Source: Novosphingobium sp. RL4
Lineage (GTDB): Bacteria; Pseudomonadota; Alphaproteobacteria; Sphingomonadales; Sphingomonadaceae
Length of the DNA: 64,000 bases
Direction: 5' to 3'
Assembly (NCBI RefSeq): GCF_035658495.1
Contig: NZ_CP141945.1
Location: forward strand, 1,182,001 to 1,246,000
Positions 35,419 through 46,215 of the stretch are shown here, piece after piece. Position 1 is the first letter of the stretch; each line of letters begins with the position of its first letter. The notes below the pieces were generated by a model. That model made no database searches. It saw only the letters and a program-made list of their open reading frames with translations, and had not been told where the DNA came from. The translations under genes were made by a program, and so were the position numbers.

Positions 35419-35838
35419 ATGCTTGAGACCAGAAATTGGTTTGCGAAACAACCGGCGAGCGAGGGGGAACTAGCGGAAATCAGGCATGCGCTCCCCACGA
35501 CCCTCCCGTTGGCCTATTTCGATTTGCTAGCAGAGACGAATGGCGGTGAGGGGCCCTTGCCGGTGAATCCATACACCTTCTGTCTCGACCCAGTCGTGAC
35601 CGTGTTGGACGCATTCCGCTCACGCAATTACGATAGGCCTGATCTGGACGGCTTCCTAGTTTTTGGGGGTGACGGAAGCCGCGAATTGATCGCGTTCGAC
35701 ATGCGCAGCGGTCTTCCGGGCGCTATTGTGACAATCGATATCGTTGTCGGGCCCGAGAGCGCGGAAATCGTTGCCTCTAACTTCGACCAGTTTGTAAGCA
35801 TGCTCGGGCACAGTTCTGAGGATTACCGGCGGCTTTAA
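35419..35838 (+). CDS. SMI1/KNR4 (SUKH) family protein, candidate immunity protein
   Basis: 139 residues from ATG 35419 (GAGG, 6-base spacing; ATG 35407 also in frame). The SUKH core is visible: ASEGELAEIRHALPTTLPLAYFDLLAETNGGEG near the start, DGFLVFGGDGSRELIAFDMRSG near 75-95 and a C-terminal SNFDQFVSML. SUKH proteins are common immunity proteins against secreted nuclease and deaminase toxins. No toxin gene is present in the window. Codon use is visibly less GC-biased than in the flanks, suggesting transfer. Confidence 0.75.
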   Translation: MLETRNWFAKQPASEGELAEIRHALPTTLPLAYFDLLAETNGGEGPLPVNPYTFCLDPVVTVLDAFRSRNYDRPDLDGFLVFGGDGSRELIAFDMRSGLPGAIVTIDIVVGPESAEIVASNFDQFVSMLGHSSEDYRRL

Positions 35839-35951
35839 TCTTACGAATTCTGAAAGCAGCCTGACCGCTTCCCACCCATTCCTGACATAAAGGCCATCTT
35901 CCGCAGTTCCTGATAGCTGCCGGTCGGTCGCCACGGGATGTGTCTCGCCGC

Positions 35952-37995
<2,044 letters not shown>

Positions 37996-38006
37996 TCCCG
38001 AAAAGG

Positions 38007-38037
38007 CGGCCGGGCCCTTCCAGCCCGGCCGTTCTTT
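38007..38037. terminator. Rho-independent terminator after ligM
   Basis: 9-bp GC stem (38007-38015 with 38023-38031), 7-base loop, then TTCTTTC. AAAA precedes the stem, so it may also work for the convergent gene. Confidence 0.85.
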
Positions 38038-38828
38038 CAGAACCAGTAAGCGATCGCGCGCATCTCGATCGAGGCGCGGGGTGGGGTTTCCGGCGGGGTC
38101 AGCGGGTTGTCGAATGCGACGTGCGGGACGCAGTTGGCGCGGGCGGGGTCGGTGTCGTGGGTCTTGAACACGATGACTTCGCGGGGCGTCATGTCGCTGA
38201 ACCAGCACCAGCGGTGCCCCGGCGAATGGGCGAGCACCAGTCCTTCGAAGGACCACACATCCACGCCGTCGCGGTCGAAGATGGCGTCTGCGGGCAGCAG
38301 GTCTCCGGGGGCGAGGCTGCGCGCGTCGCACAGGGCCAGTGGCACGTCCTGCGGCGGGCCGGAAGTGGCGCGCCAGATGTTGTAATGTGCCGACCGGCGC
38401 GGCGCCGCCTTTCCTTCCGGCAGCGAGCGGGCGGAAAAGGCGCGCGCGGTCTCTCCCGAGATATCGACATGGGCAAAGCGCGCCGGGCGTGAATTGTCGA
38501 GCCGGCCGGAAAGGTTGGAGCGTTCCGCGAATCGGCGCACGCCCGGCGCGGTCACCACCACCAGGTCGGCGCCTGTCAGGCCGGTCAGCAAGTCCACGAT
38601 TTCCTGCGGATGATGCGCTTTCACCTCTTCGTCGCAGGCGAAATCGGCGATCGAACTAACATGTGAAACAATTTGGAACCCTTCCGAATCCAGGGTGGGT
38701 TTTGTGTTCCTCAGATCACTTAGCGACATGCGCCGCGGTGCGAGAACGATGGTGTCGCGTGACGAGTCGTTGGCGCGGTAGGCCATGCGATGGCCGGTTC
38801 TCGCGACATAGGCAATTTCTGCATCCAT
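38037..38828 (-). CDS. CmcJ/NvfI-family oxidoreductase (first copy)
   Basis: 263 residues. The C-terminal half carries the CmcJ/NvfI signature: ARFAHVDISGETARAF near 115, AHYNIWRATSGPPQDVPLALCDA near 145-167, and SPGHRWCWFSDMTPREVIVFKTHDTD near 200-225. The family includes fungal AsaB-like desaturases and NvfI, a non-haem iron/2-oxoglutarate endoperoxidase; the His-x-Asp (FAHVD) and later His pattern could bind iron. Bacterial members are essentially uncharacterised. It converges on ligM and diverges from the TonB receptor at 39068. A paralogue is at 51620. Confidence 0.72.
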   Translation of the reverse strand: MDAEIAYVARTGHRMAYRANDSSRDTIVLAPRRMSLSDLRNTKPTLDSEGFQIVSHVSSIADFACDEEVKAHHPQEIVDLLTGLTGADLVVVTAPGVRRFAERSNLSGRLDNSRPARFAHVDISGETARAFSARSLPEGKAAPRRSAHYNIWRATSGPPQDVPLALCDARSLAPGDLLPADAIFDRDGVDVWSFEGLVLAHSPGHRWCWFSDMTPREVIVFKTHDTDPARANCVPHVAFDNPLTPPETPPRASIEMRAIAYWF

Positions 38829-38972
38829 CCCTGTTTTCCGCCTTTTACGTGGTTAAGAAATGGCCAAAATCGGCCCTTCGGTGATTTTACCATGGTCTTG
38901 TCGAAGGGCCTTGATCGGCCGCGATCCGGCAATTTCGATATCAGACACGACAACCCTCTTGCCATCCCAATA

Positions 38973-38987
38973 TTGTATGCCATACAA
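38973..38987. promoter_or_regulatory. 15-bp palindrome upstream of TonB receptor
   Basis: TTGTATG-C-CATACAA, perfect 7-bp arms, 81 bp upstream of the receptor start and in the shared divergent region with the CmcJ-like gene. It fits the TNGT..ACNA pattern of GntR/FadR operators and shares ATATTGTATGC (38970-38980) with two other promoters in this window. Confidence 0.6.
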
Positions 38988-39067
38988 ACAACATATCGCC
39001 GGTAAGGGCGGTCAGGAAGCGCAAGGCACGAACAAAGTGTCGGCGCTGGTTCGGGAGAGGGACCAAG

Positions 39068-41482
39068 ATGCACATCACCAAGACGGCACGCCTGCGGCGC
39101 GCTCTTCTTCTTTCGGTTTCATGCGGCGCGGCCCTTGCAGGCGCACCGGCCCTGGCGGAGGAAAAGGCCGCGGCGCAGGATCAGGCAGGGGCGCCGCCAC
39201 AGGCCGGTGAGCAGGCCGATGACGCCCGGACGCCGACGATGCCCGAGATCATCGTCACCGCGCAGTTCCGCGCGCAGAAGCTTCAGGACACTCCGCTGTC
39301 GATCACCGCGGTGGACGCCGCGCTGCTCGAAGCGCGCAACCAGACCGACGTTTCGCAGATCGCCGCACAGGCGCCGAACGTGCAGCTTACGGAAATGGGC
39401 GGCGCCTTCGGTTCCTCGATGGCGGTCTATGTGCGCGGAATCGGCCAGTACGACTTCAACCCCGCCTACGAGCCGGGCGTGGGCATGTACGTGGACGATG
39501 TCTACTATGCCACGCTGACCGGCAACATCATGGACCTGCTCGATCTGGAGCGCGTGGAAATCCTGCGCGGGCCGCAGGGCACGCTGACCGGGCGCAACTC
39601 GATCGGCGGCGCCATCAAGATGTTCTCGGCCCGGCCCACGGCCGACGATTCCGGCAAGTTCGACGTCGTCTACGGCGCACGCCAGCGCGTGGACCTGCGC
39701 GGCAGCGTGAACTTCGGGCTGACCGACACGCTGTTCGCCCGCGTTGCCGGGGTCTACAAGCACCAGGACGGCTACGTCGACCAGATCGACTACGGCTGCG
39801 CCAATCCGGACAATGCGCTGGGCATTGCCGGCAATCCCTCCACCCCGGACAACTGCGTCGTCGACAAGCTTGGCGAGCGTAACTACGGCGGCCTGCGCGG
39901 CTCCTTGCGGTTCAACCCGAGTGACAGTTTCGACTGGACCGTGACCGGCGACTACACTTACGAAAAGCGCACCGCCGCGGCAGGCGTGCTGACCCAGAAC
40001 GACACCACCAAGACCGACGGGGTGGACTTCGTCTGCGGCCGGTTCTGCACGTACGCAAGCTGGTATCTGCCCGCGGGCGGACAGGCGGCGCAGGCATATT
40101 ACATGCCCAATACCGTGAAGTTCACCGGCTGGGGCGTGTCGAGCGACATGTCGATCGACCTCAATGACGATCTCAACGTCAAGTCGATCACCGCCTACCG
40201 CGAATATCGCCAGATGTACGGTACGGACGACGACTATACGCCCAACCCGAACATCGGCGGCGGCGGCTTCAATGACCTGACCTTCCGGTTCTTCAGCCAG
40301 GAGCTGCGCCTGAACGCGAAGTTCGGCGATTTTGCCGACCTGACCGTGGGCGGCTACTACAGCGACCAGAAGTCGGTCTACTTCACCCGCCAGGACATCC
40401 GCTACATCGGCCACGGCAACCCCGTGCTGTTCCTGCAGTTCCAGGGTGACGACCCGATCCGGGCGAACAGCAAGGCGGTGTTCGGCACCGTGATCCTGCA
40501 TCCCACGCCCGACCTCAACGTGACCGGCGGCATCCGCTACACCAAGGAGCACAAGGACTACACCTTCGTGCGCAAGGCCTGGAACGGCGGCCCGCTCACC
40601 GATATCTTCGGCGTCGGCGCGCTGGACGGGACGGTGGCGAACTACGACGGTGATCGCGTGGACTACCGCATCTCGGTGGACTACCGCTTCAGCCCGCAGA
40701 CGCTGGCCTATGCAACGGTCAGCACCGGCTTCAAGGGCGGCGGCGTGACGGCGCGCCCCTTCACCCAGGCGCAGGCGGTCAACGGCACGTTCACGCCCGA
40801 GACGCTTACCGCTTATGAAATCGGCGTAAAGAACGACCTGTTCGGGCGGCGGCTGCGCCTCAATCTTGCGGCGTTCTACAACGATTACAAGAACATCCAG
40901 CTTCCGCTGGCGGACTGCGCGATCCTTGACGGGTTCGAGCCGGGCACCGATCCCTATCCTTGCGCGGCGATCGGCAATGCCGGTGACGGCAAGATGTACG
41001 GCGCTGAACTGGAACTTGGCGCCAACCCATTCGACGGGCTGGACATCGACGCCTCGCTGAGCTGGATCGATGGAGAATGGAAGCGCATCGGCCCGCAGGT
41101 GGGCAATTCGATCCGCATCGGCGATCCGATCACCACGCCCAACTGGCGCGGCAGCTTCGGCATCCAGTACCGCGCCGACCTTGGCAAGAACGGCTCGATC
41201 ACGCCGCGCTTCGACCTTGCCTATACTGGCAAGCAGAGCCTCGGCCGCCTGCCGGGCAGCGCGACGCTGGACTACAACCCTTCGCGCGTGATCGGCAATG
41301 CCCGCCTCACCTGGCGCAACGAGGATGACGACCTGTCGATCTCGTTCGAAGTGCAGAACCTGTTCGACAAGTACTACCTCCTGCCGATCCGCTTCGCGGC
41401 GCTCTATGCCTCTGCGGGAACCACTTATTCGAACGTGGGCCGCCCGCGCGAATGGGCGGTGAGCGTGCAGAAGAAGTTCTGA
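39068..41482 (+). CDS. TonB-dependent outer-membrane receptor
   Basis: 804 residues, SD GGGAGAGGG. Signal peptide cut after PALA near 29; TonB box PEIIVTAQFRAQ; plug with ERVEILRGPQGTLTGRNSIGG near 160-180; 22-strand barrel ending WAVSVQKKF. It resembles the receptor at 22538 (same TonB-box wording and plug layout), so the two are paralogues. It heads an operon-like row with the GST pair, PQQ dehydrogenase, amidohydrolase and SDR, implying uptake of a beta-aryl-ether dimer. Confidence 0.9.
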   Translation: MHITKTARLRRALLLSVSCGAALAGAPALAEEKAAAQDQAGAPPQAGEQADDARTPTMPEIIVTAQFRAQKLQDTPLSITAVDAALLEARNQTDVSQIAAQAPNVQLTEMGGAFGSSMAVYVRGIGQYDFNPAYEPGVGMYVDDVYYATLTGNIMDLLDLERVEILRGPQGTLTGRNSIGGAIKMFSARPTADDSGKFDVVYGARQRVDLRGSVNFGLTDTLFARVAGVYKHQDGYVDQIDYGCANPDNALGIAGNPSTPDNCVVDKLGERNYGGLRGSLRFNPSDSFDWTVTGDYTYEKRTAAAGVLTQNDTTKTDGVDFVCGRFCTYASWYLPAGGQAAQAYYMPNTVKFTGWGVSSDMSIDLNDDLNVKSITAYREYRQMYGTDDDYTPNPNIGGGGFNDLTFRFFSQELRLNAKFGDFADLTVGGYYSDQKSVYFTRQDIRYIGHGNPVLFLQFQGDDPIRANSKAVFGTVILHPTPDLNVTGGIRYTKEHKDYTFVRKAWNGGPLTDIFGVGALDGTVANYDGDRVDYRISVDYRFSPQTLAYATVSTGFKGGGVTARPFTQAQAVNGTFTPETLTAYEIGVKNDLFGRRLRLNLAAFYNDYKNIQLPLADCAILDGFEPGTDPYPCAAIGNAGDGKMYGAELELGANPFDGLDIDASLSWIDGEWKRIGPQVGNSIRIGDPITTPNWRGSFGIQYRADLGKNGSITPRFDLAYTGKQSLGRLPGSATLDYNPSRVIGNARLTWRNEDDDLSISFEVQNLFDKYYLLPIRFAALYASAGTTYSNVGRPREWAVSVQKKF

Positions 41483-41493
41483 CGGGGGAGTGG

Positions 41494-41528
41494 CGGGGCC
41501 GGTCGCCGGAAGAGGGCGACCGGCCCCG
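41494..41528 (+). terminator. Strong hairpin between TonB receptor and GST pair
   Basis: 14-bp perfect stem (41494-41507 with 41515-41528), 7-base loop, followed by TCCCTTCG rather than a T run. It could end the receptor transcript or act as a partial terminator or stabiliser that sets the ratio between receptor and enzyme genes. Confidence 0.55.
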
Positions 41529-41567
41529 TCCCTTCGCAATGAAAACAGTGCAAGGGAGACGGGCCGG

Positions 41568-42335
41568 ATGGCAGGCGTGACACTTTACCACTGGGAGCCC
41601 AATGCCAATTCGGGCAAGCCCATGCTGGCCTTGATGGAGAAGGGCGTCCCCTTCGACAGCCACTACATCGACATGCTGCAGTTCGATCAGCATCGGCCGG
41701 AATATCTCGCGATCAATCCGCAAGGCACGATCCCGGCGATGACACACGGTTCGCGCGTGCTGGTGGAAAGCACCGCGATCATGGAATACGTCAACGAGGC
41801 GTTCGCCGGGCCCGCGCTGATGCCGCAAGGCGCGCAGGATCGCTGGCGGGTGCGCTGGTGGATGAAGTTCATGGACCAGTGGCTGGCGCCCAGCTTTTCC
41901 ATGATCGGATGGAGCGTTTTCGTCGGCCCGATGGTGCGCCGGCGCGATCCGGCCGAACTGGAAGCCGCGATCGAGCGTATTCCCCTGCCGGAACGGCGGG
42001 TCTCGTGGCGGAAAGCGATCCACGGCACGTTCTCGGAGGCGGAAATGGCGGAAAGCCAGCGCCGCGTCGCGCTGGGCATCGAACTGCTGGAGGCGGAACT
42101 GGGCAAGCGGGAATGGCTGGCGAGCGACACTTACAGCCTGGCCGACATCAACGGCTTCAACCTTGCCTATGCGATCCCCCTGTCGCAGCCGACACTTTCC
42201 AATGACGAAAAGACGCCGAACCTGCTGCGCTGGCTGCGCGCGGTCTATGCCCGCCCGGCGGTGAAGCAGTGCTGGGCGCTGGGGCGGACCGACATGGTCA
42301 AGCGGGTGGCCATTCTCGAACAGGAGCGGATCTGA
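41568..42335 (+). CDS. Glutathione S-transferase, candidate subunit of a heterodimeric beta-etherase (BaeA/BaeB-like)
   Basis: 255 residues from ATG 41568 (SD AAGGGAG). Thioredoxin-fold domain with LYHWEPNANSGKPMLALMEKGV, whose NANSGKP matches the LigF-type active-site loop, then INPQGTIPAMTHGSRVLVESTAIMEYVNEAF; a helical domain follows from about 95. Its stop overlaps the next GST start (TGATG), so the two are made together. In Novosphingobium aromaticivorans two adjacent GST genes encode BaeA and BaeB, which cleave the beta(R)-aryl ether bond as a heterodimer. Assignment to that pair is from memory and context. Confidence 0.75.
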   Translation: MAGVTLYHWEPNANSGKPMLALMEKGVPFDSHYIDMLQFDQHRPEYLAINPQGTIPAMTHGSRVLVESTAIMEYVNEAFAGPALMPQGAQDRWRVRWWMKFMDQWLAPSFSMIGWSVFVGPMVRRRDPAELEAAIERIPLPERRVSWRKAIHGTFSEAEMAESQRRVALGIELLEAELGKREWLASDTYSLADINGFNLAYAIPLSQPTLSNDEKTPNLLRWLRAVYARPAVKQCWALGRTDMVKRVAILEQERI

Positions 42336-43117
42336 TGGCGATGGTGCTCTATCACGGCGCGGCGAACGGTCCTTCGCTGGCGGTGCTTGCGGCTCTGGCG
42401 GAATCGGGGGTGGCAGTGGAACGCCGCCCGATCGACCTGCTCGCGGGGGAACGCCATGACCTGCCCGGCGTCGACGAGCCGCTTGCGCGCGACATGGGGA
42501 TCGAGGGCGAAGGCCCGGTGCTGCTGGTGGACGGGGAGGCCATGACCGAGTCCGTGTTCCTTGCCCAGTTCTTCGACGAGCTTTCGGATGTGTCCTCGCT
42601 CCAGCCCGCCGATCCTTTTGCGCATTGGGAAATGATGATGTGGTGCCGCCAGATCACCGAGCGCCTGTCTCCGGCGGCGGCGCTGCTGGGTAATCTCGCG
42701 TTCTCGCGCGGGCGGCTGGCGGCGATGGCGGATGCCGATTTCGGCGCCATGGCGGACCGCATCGTCAGCGCCGACTTGCGCGCGCGCTGGGAAGTCCTGC
42801 GTGACGGCGCCGTCGATCCGGCACAAGTGGAGGACAGCCGCGCCAAGGTGTCGCAGGCGGTGGAACGCTGCGAGGGCAAGCTGGCGGATGGCCGCGAATG
42901 GCTGATGGGCGCCTTGACCATTGCCGATTTCGAGACGTTCGCCTGGCTCGCCGGGATGGAGCAGATCGTGCCCGAGGCTTTCGCCGACAAGCCGCTGACC
43001 GCCGCCTGGCTGTCGCGCGTTCGTGCCCGTCCCAGTGTTACGGCGGCGCTGGCGGATGCGGGCGGTGATTCCACCCGCTTCTGGGCGCCGGGGCCGGAGA
43101 TCAATCGCTGGGGGTGA
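42335..43117 (+). CDS. Divergent glutathione S-transferase, partner of the preceding GST
   Basis: 260 residues, start overlapping the upstream stop. GST fold is recognisable (LYHGAANGPSLAVLAALAESGVAVE; EGEGPVLLVDGEAMTESVFLAQFFDEL), but the usual proline-containing beta-3 turn and parts of the glutathione site are altered, so it may rely on the partner for catalysis. The C-terminal domain shows GREWLMGALTIADFETFAWL. Fits the second subunit of a BaeA/BaeB-type heterodimeric beta-etherase. Confidence 0.72.
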   Translation: MAMVLYHGAANGPSLAVLAALAESGVAVERRPIDLLAGERHDLPGVDEPLARDMGIEGEGPVLLVDGEAMTESVFLAQFFDELSDVSSLQPADPFAHWEMMMWCRQITERLSPAAALLGNLAFSRGRLAAMADADFGAMADRIVSADLRARWEVLRDGAVDPAQVEDSRAKVSQAVERCEGKLADGREWLMGALTIADFETFAWLAGMEQIVPEAFADKPLTAAWLSRVRARPSVTAALADAGGDSTRFWAPGPEINRWG

Positions 43118-43190
43118 AGCAGGCCCCCGAAAATCTCGCAGTTGCACAAGCCGGTCCGAAACGAGGCCGGGAAACGGGAAGAGTGAGAGA

Positions 43191-45335
43191 ATGGTTGCGA
43201 AGCGTTCGAAGGTCTGGCTCGCGGTATCGGCGGGGGCATGTCTGGTGCTGGCGGGGTGCGGCAGCGGCGGGGCGGAAGGCCCCGCCGCCGCGACCGCGCG
43301 GACCGGCGACGTTACCGGCGCCCTGATCGTCAAGGCGCCGGACAGCGAGTGGCTCTCCTATGGGCGCACTTACGACGAACAGCGTTTCTCGCCGCTTTCC
43401 GACATCAACCGGGATAATGTGAAGAGCCTTGGCCTCGCCTGGTTTTCCGATCTCGATACCGCGCGCGGGCAGGAATCGACGCCGCTGGTGATAGACGGCA
43501 GGATCTACATCACCACCGCCTGGTCCAAGGTAAGGGCCTACGATGCCGCCACCGGCAAGGAACTGTGGGCCTACGATCCCGAAGTCCCGGGCGACAGCGG
43601 GGTGAAGGGGTGCTGCGATGTCGTGAACCGGGGGCTCGGCGCCTGGGGGGACAAGCTCTATCTCGGCACGTTCGACGGCCGCCTGATCGCGCTTGACCGC
43701 GATAGCGGCAAGCCGGTGTGGAGCAAGGTCACGGTGGACCAGTCCAAGCCCTATACCATCACCGGCGCGCCGCGGGTGATCGATGGCAAGGTGATCGTGG
43801 GCAACGGCGGCGCCGAGATGGGCGTGCGCGGCTATATCACCGCCTACGACGCGGAGACCGGCAAGCAGCTCTGGCGGTTCTACACTGTGCCCGACGCGCC
43901 GGGCAGGAATGCCGAGCCCTATCTGAAGGCTGCCGAGAAGACCTGGTACGGAGAATACTGGAAGCAGGGCGGCGGCGGCACCGTGTGGGATTCGATGGCC
44001 TACGATCCCGAACTGGACCTGCTCTATATCGGCGTGGGCAATGGCAGCCCCTGGAACCAGGGCATCCGTTCGCAGGGCAAGGGGGACAACCTCTACCTCT
44101 CGTCCATCGTGGCGATCCGGCCGAAGACCGGGGAATATGTCTGGCACTTCCAGACCACGCCGGGCGAAACCTGGGACTTCACGGCCACCCAGCACATCAT
44201 GCTGGCCGATCTCCAGATCGGCGGCAAGACCCGCAAGGTGCTGATGCAGGCGCCCAAGAACGGGTTCTTCTACGTGATCGACCGAAAGACCGGCGAATTC
44301 ATCTCCGGCAAGAACTTCGTGCCGGTGAACTGGGCTTCCGGGCTCGATCCCCGGACGGGGCGGCCGATCGAGAATCCCGAGGCACGCTATTACAGGACCG
44401 GCAAGCCGTGGGTCGGATCGCCCGGCGCGGGCGGGGCGCATTCGTGGCATCCGATGGCGTGGGACCCGAAGGAGAAGCTGGTCTTCATCCCGGCGCAGAT
44501 CGCCGCCTTCCCCTATTTCCCGGACAGGAACTGGAAGCACCAGGCCAAGGGCTTCAATACCGGCGTGGACATGGCGGCGGCCTCGATGCCCGCCGATGCG
44601 AAAATTCGCGAGGCGGCGGCGAAGGCCACCAAGGGCGTGCTGATCGCCTGGGACCCGGTGGCGCAGAAGGAGCGCTGGCGCGTGACCTTCCCCAGCGCCA
44701 ACAACGGCGGATTGCTGGCGACCGGCGGCGGGCTGGTGTTCCAGGGCAACATGACGAGCGAGATGGCCGCCTATGCCACCGATACGGGCGCGAAGCTGTG
44801 GTCCTGGCCGGTGCAGACCGGGGTGGTCGCGCCGCCGATCACTTACAAGGTGGGCGGCACGCAGTACGTGGCGGTGGTGGCCGGCTGGGGCGGCATCTGG
44901 GCGCTGGCGCCGGGCGGGGTGATATCGCAATCCGGTGGTCCGGTGCACAACATCAGCCGGTTGCTGGTCTTCAGGCTGGGCGGCACGGCCACGCTGCCGC
45001 CCGCGCCGAAGCTGGAGGAACTGCCGCTCGATCCGCCCGCTTTCACCGGCACGCCGGAGCAGGTGGCGGCCGGTTCCTATCGCTATGGTCGCTATTGCGG
45101 CACCTGCCACGGGGATGCGGCGGTGGGCGGCGGATTGCTGCCGGACCTGCGCCGCTCGGCCCTTGTCGGCGACAAGGCCGCATTCCAGACGGTGGTGCAT
45201 GACGGGGCGCTGAAGAGCAACGGCATGGTCGGCTGGTCCGACGTGATGTCGGCCGAAGAGATCGAGGCGATCCGCCAATACGTGATCCACCGCGCCAACG
45301 AGGACAAGGCGCTGGAAAAAGCGGGCGGCAAGTGA
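43191..45335 (+). CDS. PQQ-dependent quinohemoprotein dehydrogenase (lipoprotein)
   Basis: 714 residues from ATG 43191. Lipoprotein signal LVLAGCGS; PQQ propeller with vicinal cysteines VKGCCDVVNRG near 140, TITGAPRVIDG near 188 and WDFTATQHIML near 325; a C-terminal cytochrome c domain with CGTCHGD near 640. Same architecture as 28257-30443. Membrane-anchored periplasmic oxidation of an alcohol. In a beta-ether operon its substrate may be an arylglycerol-type side chain or beta-hydroxypropiovanillone. The next gene starts inside its stop (GTGA). Confidence 0.88.
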   Translation: MVAKRSKVWLAVSAGACLVLAGCGSGGAEGPAAATARTGDVTGALIVKAPDSEWLSYGRTYDEQRFSPLSDINRDNVKSLGLAWFSDLDTARGQESTPLVIDGRIYITTAWSKVRAYDAATGKELWAYDPEVPGDSGVKGCCDVVNRGLGAWGDKLYLGTFDGRLIALDRDSGKPVWSKVTVDQSKPYTITGAPRVIDGKVIVGNGGAEMGVRGYITAYDAETGKQLWRFYTVPDAPGRNAEPYLKAAEKTWYGEYWKQGGGGTVWDSMAYDPELDLLYIGVGNGSPWNQGIRSQGKGDNLYLSSIVAIRPKTGEYVWHFQTTPGETWDFTATQHIMLADLQIGGKTRKVLMQAPKNGFFYVIDRKTGEFISGKNFVPVNWASGLDPRTGRPIENPEARYYRTGKPWVGSPGAGGAHSWHPMAWDPKEKLVFIPAQIAAFPYFPDRNWKHQAKGFNTGVDMAAASMPADAKIREAAAKATKGVLIAWDPVAQKERWRVTFPSANNGGLLATGGGLVFQGNMTSEMAAYATDTGAKLWSWPVQTGVVAPPITYKVGGTQYVAVVAGWGGIWALAPGGVISQSGGPVHNISRLLVFRLGGTATLPPAPKLEELPLDPPAFTGTPEQVAAGSYRYGRYCGTCHGDAAVGGGLLPDLRRSALVGDKAAFQTVVHDGALKSNGMVGWSDVMSAEEIEAIRQYVIHRANEDKALEKAGGK

Positions 45336-46204
45336 CCATCGACCTCGCCGGGCTGGCGGGCATCGATGTTCACGTCCACGCGGAAGTCTCGTGCCACGAT
45401 CCGGAGGACCCGGTCATGGCGCAGTTCTTCGATGCTGCCTCCGCCTATTTCAAGGCCCCGCGCGAACGGCCGAAGATGCCGGAGATCGCCGAGATCTACC
45501 GCGCGCAGAACATCGCCTTCTGCCTCTTCACCGTGGATGCCGAAAGCGGCATGGGGGCGAGGCGCGTGTCGAACTACGAAGTGGCGGAATTCGCCGCCGC
45601 CCATGCCGATATCTGCATCCCCTTCGCCTCGATAGACCCGCGCAAGGGCAGGCTGGGCGCGCGGGAGGCGCGCGACCTGATCGAGAACCACGGCGTGCGC
45701 GGCTTCAAGTTCCACCATATCGTGCAGGACTGCCACCCCGCAGACCGCGTGGGCTATCCGATCTACGAGGTGATCGCCGGCCATGGCCTGCCCGCGATCT
45801 TCCATACCGGCCATTCCGGCATGGGCACCGGGATGCGCGGTGGCGGCGGGCTGCGGCTCAAGTACGGGCGGCCCATGCTGGTGGACGACGTGGCGGTCGA
45901 TTTTCCGGACATGAAGATCATCCTGGCTCATCCGAGCTGGCCGTGGGTGGATGAAAGCCTGTCGATGGCGCTTCACAAGGAGAACGTCTTCATCGACCTT
46001 TCCGGCTGGAGCCCACGTTATTTCCCGCCGCAGATCGTGCGCTATGCCAATGGCCAGCTGGCGGGGAAGATGATGTTCGGTTCCGATTTCCCGCTGATCC
46101 GGCCGGAAAAGTGGATCGAGGCGGCGCGCGGCATCGGTTTCAGGGATGACGTGATGCCCGGCATCATGAAGGGCAATGCCGCAAGGGTGCTGGGGCTGGC
46201 GTGA
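45332..46204 (+). CDS. Amidohydrolase_2 family (ACMSD-type) hydrolase/decarboxylase
   Basis: 290 residues from GTG 45332, overlapping the PQQ dehydrogenase stop. Metal-site motifs: IDVHVHAE at 11-18, FKFHHIVQD near 130, IFHTGHSG near 155, IILAHPSWPWVDE near 200 and a late GSDFPLI near 250. Members decarboxylate aromatic acids (LigW on 5-carboxyvanillate, gamma-resorcylate decarboxylase) or hydrolyse lactones and ring-cleavage products. It lacks diagnostic residues that I could use to choose. The operon suggests a product of ether cleavage. Confidence 0.8.
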   Translation: MTIDLAGLAGIDVHVHAEVSCHDPEDPVMAQFFDAASAYFKAPRERPKMPEIAEIYRAQNIAFCLFTVDAESGMGARRVSNYEVAEFAAAHADICIPFASIDPRKGRLGAREARDLIENHGVRGFKFHHIVQDCHPADRVGYPIYEVIAGHGLPAIFHTGHSGMGTGMRGGGGLRLKYGRPMLVDDVAVDFPDMKIILAHPSWPWVDESLSMALHKENVFIDLSGWSPRYFPPQIVRYANGQLAGKMMFGSDFPLIRPEKWIEAARGIGFRDDVMPGIMKGNAARVLGLA

Positions 46205-46215
46205 AAGGGATCGGG

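Noticed and set aside
38973..38987. Treating the 15-bp palindrome as another FerC-like operator
   Set aside because: Arms match but spacing is 3 rather than 7, which would change helical phasing; it is reported only as a shared half-site.
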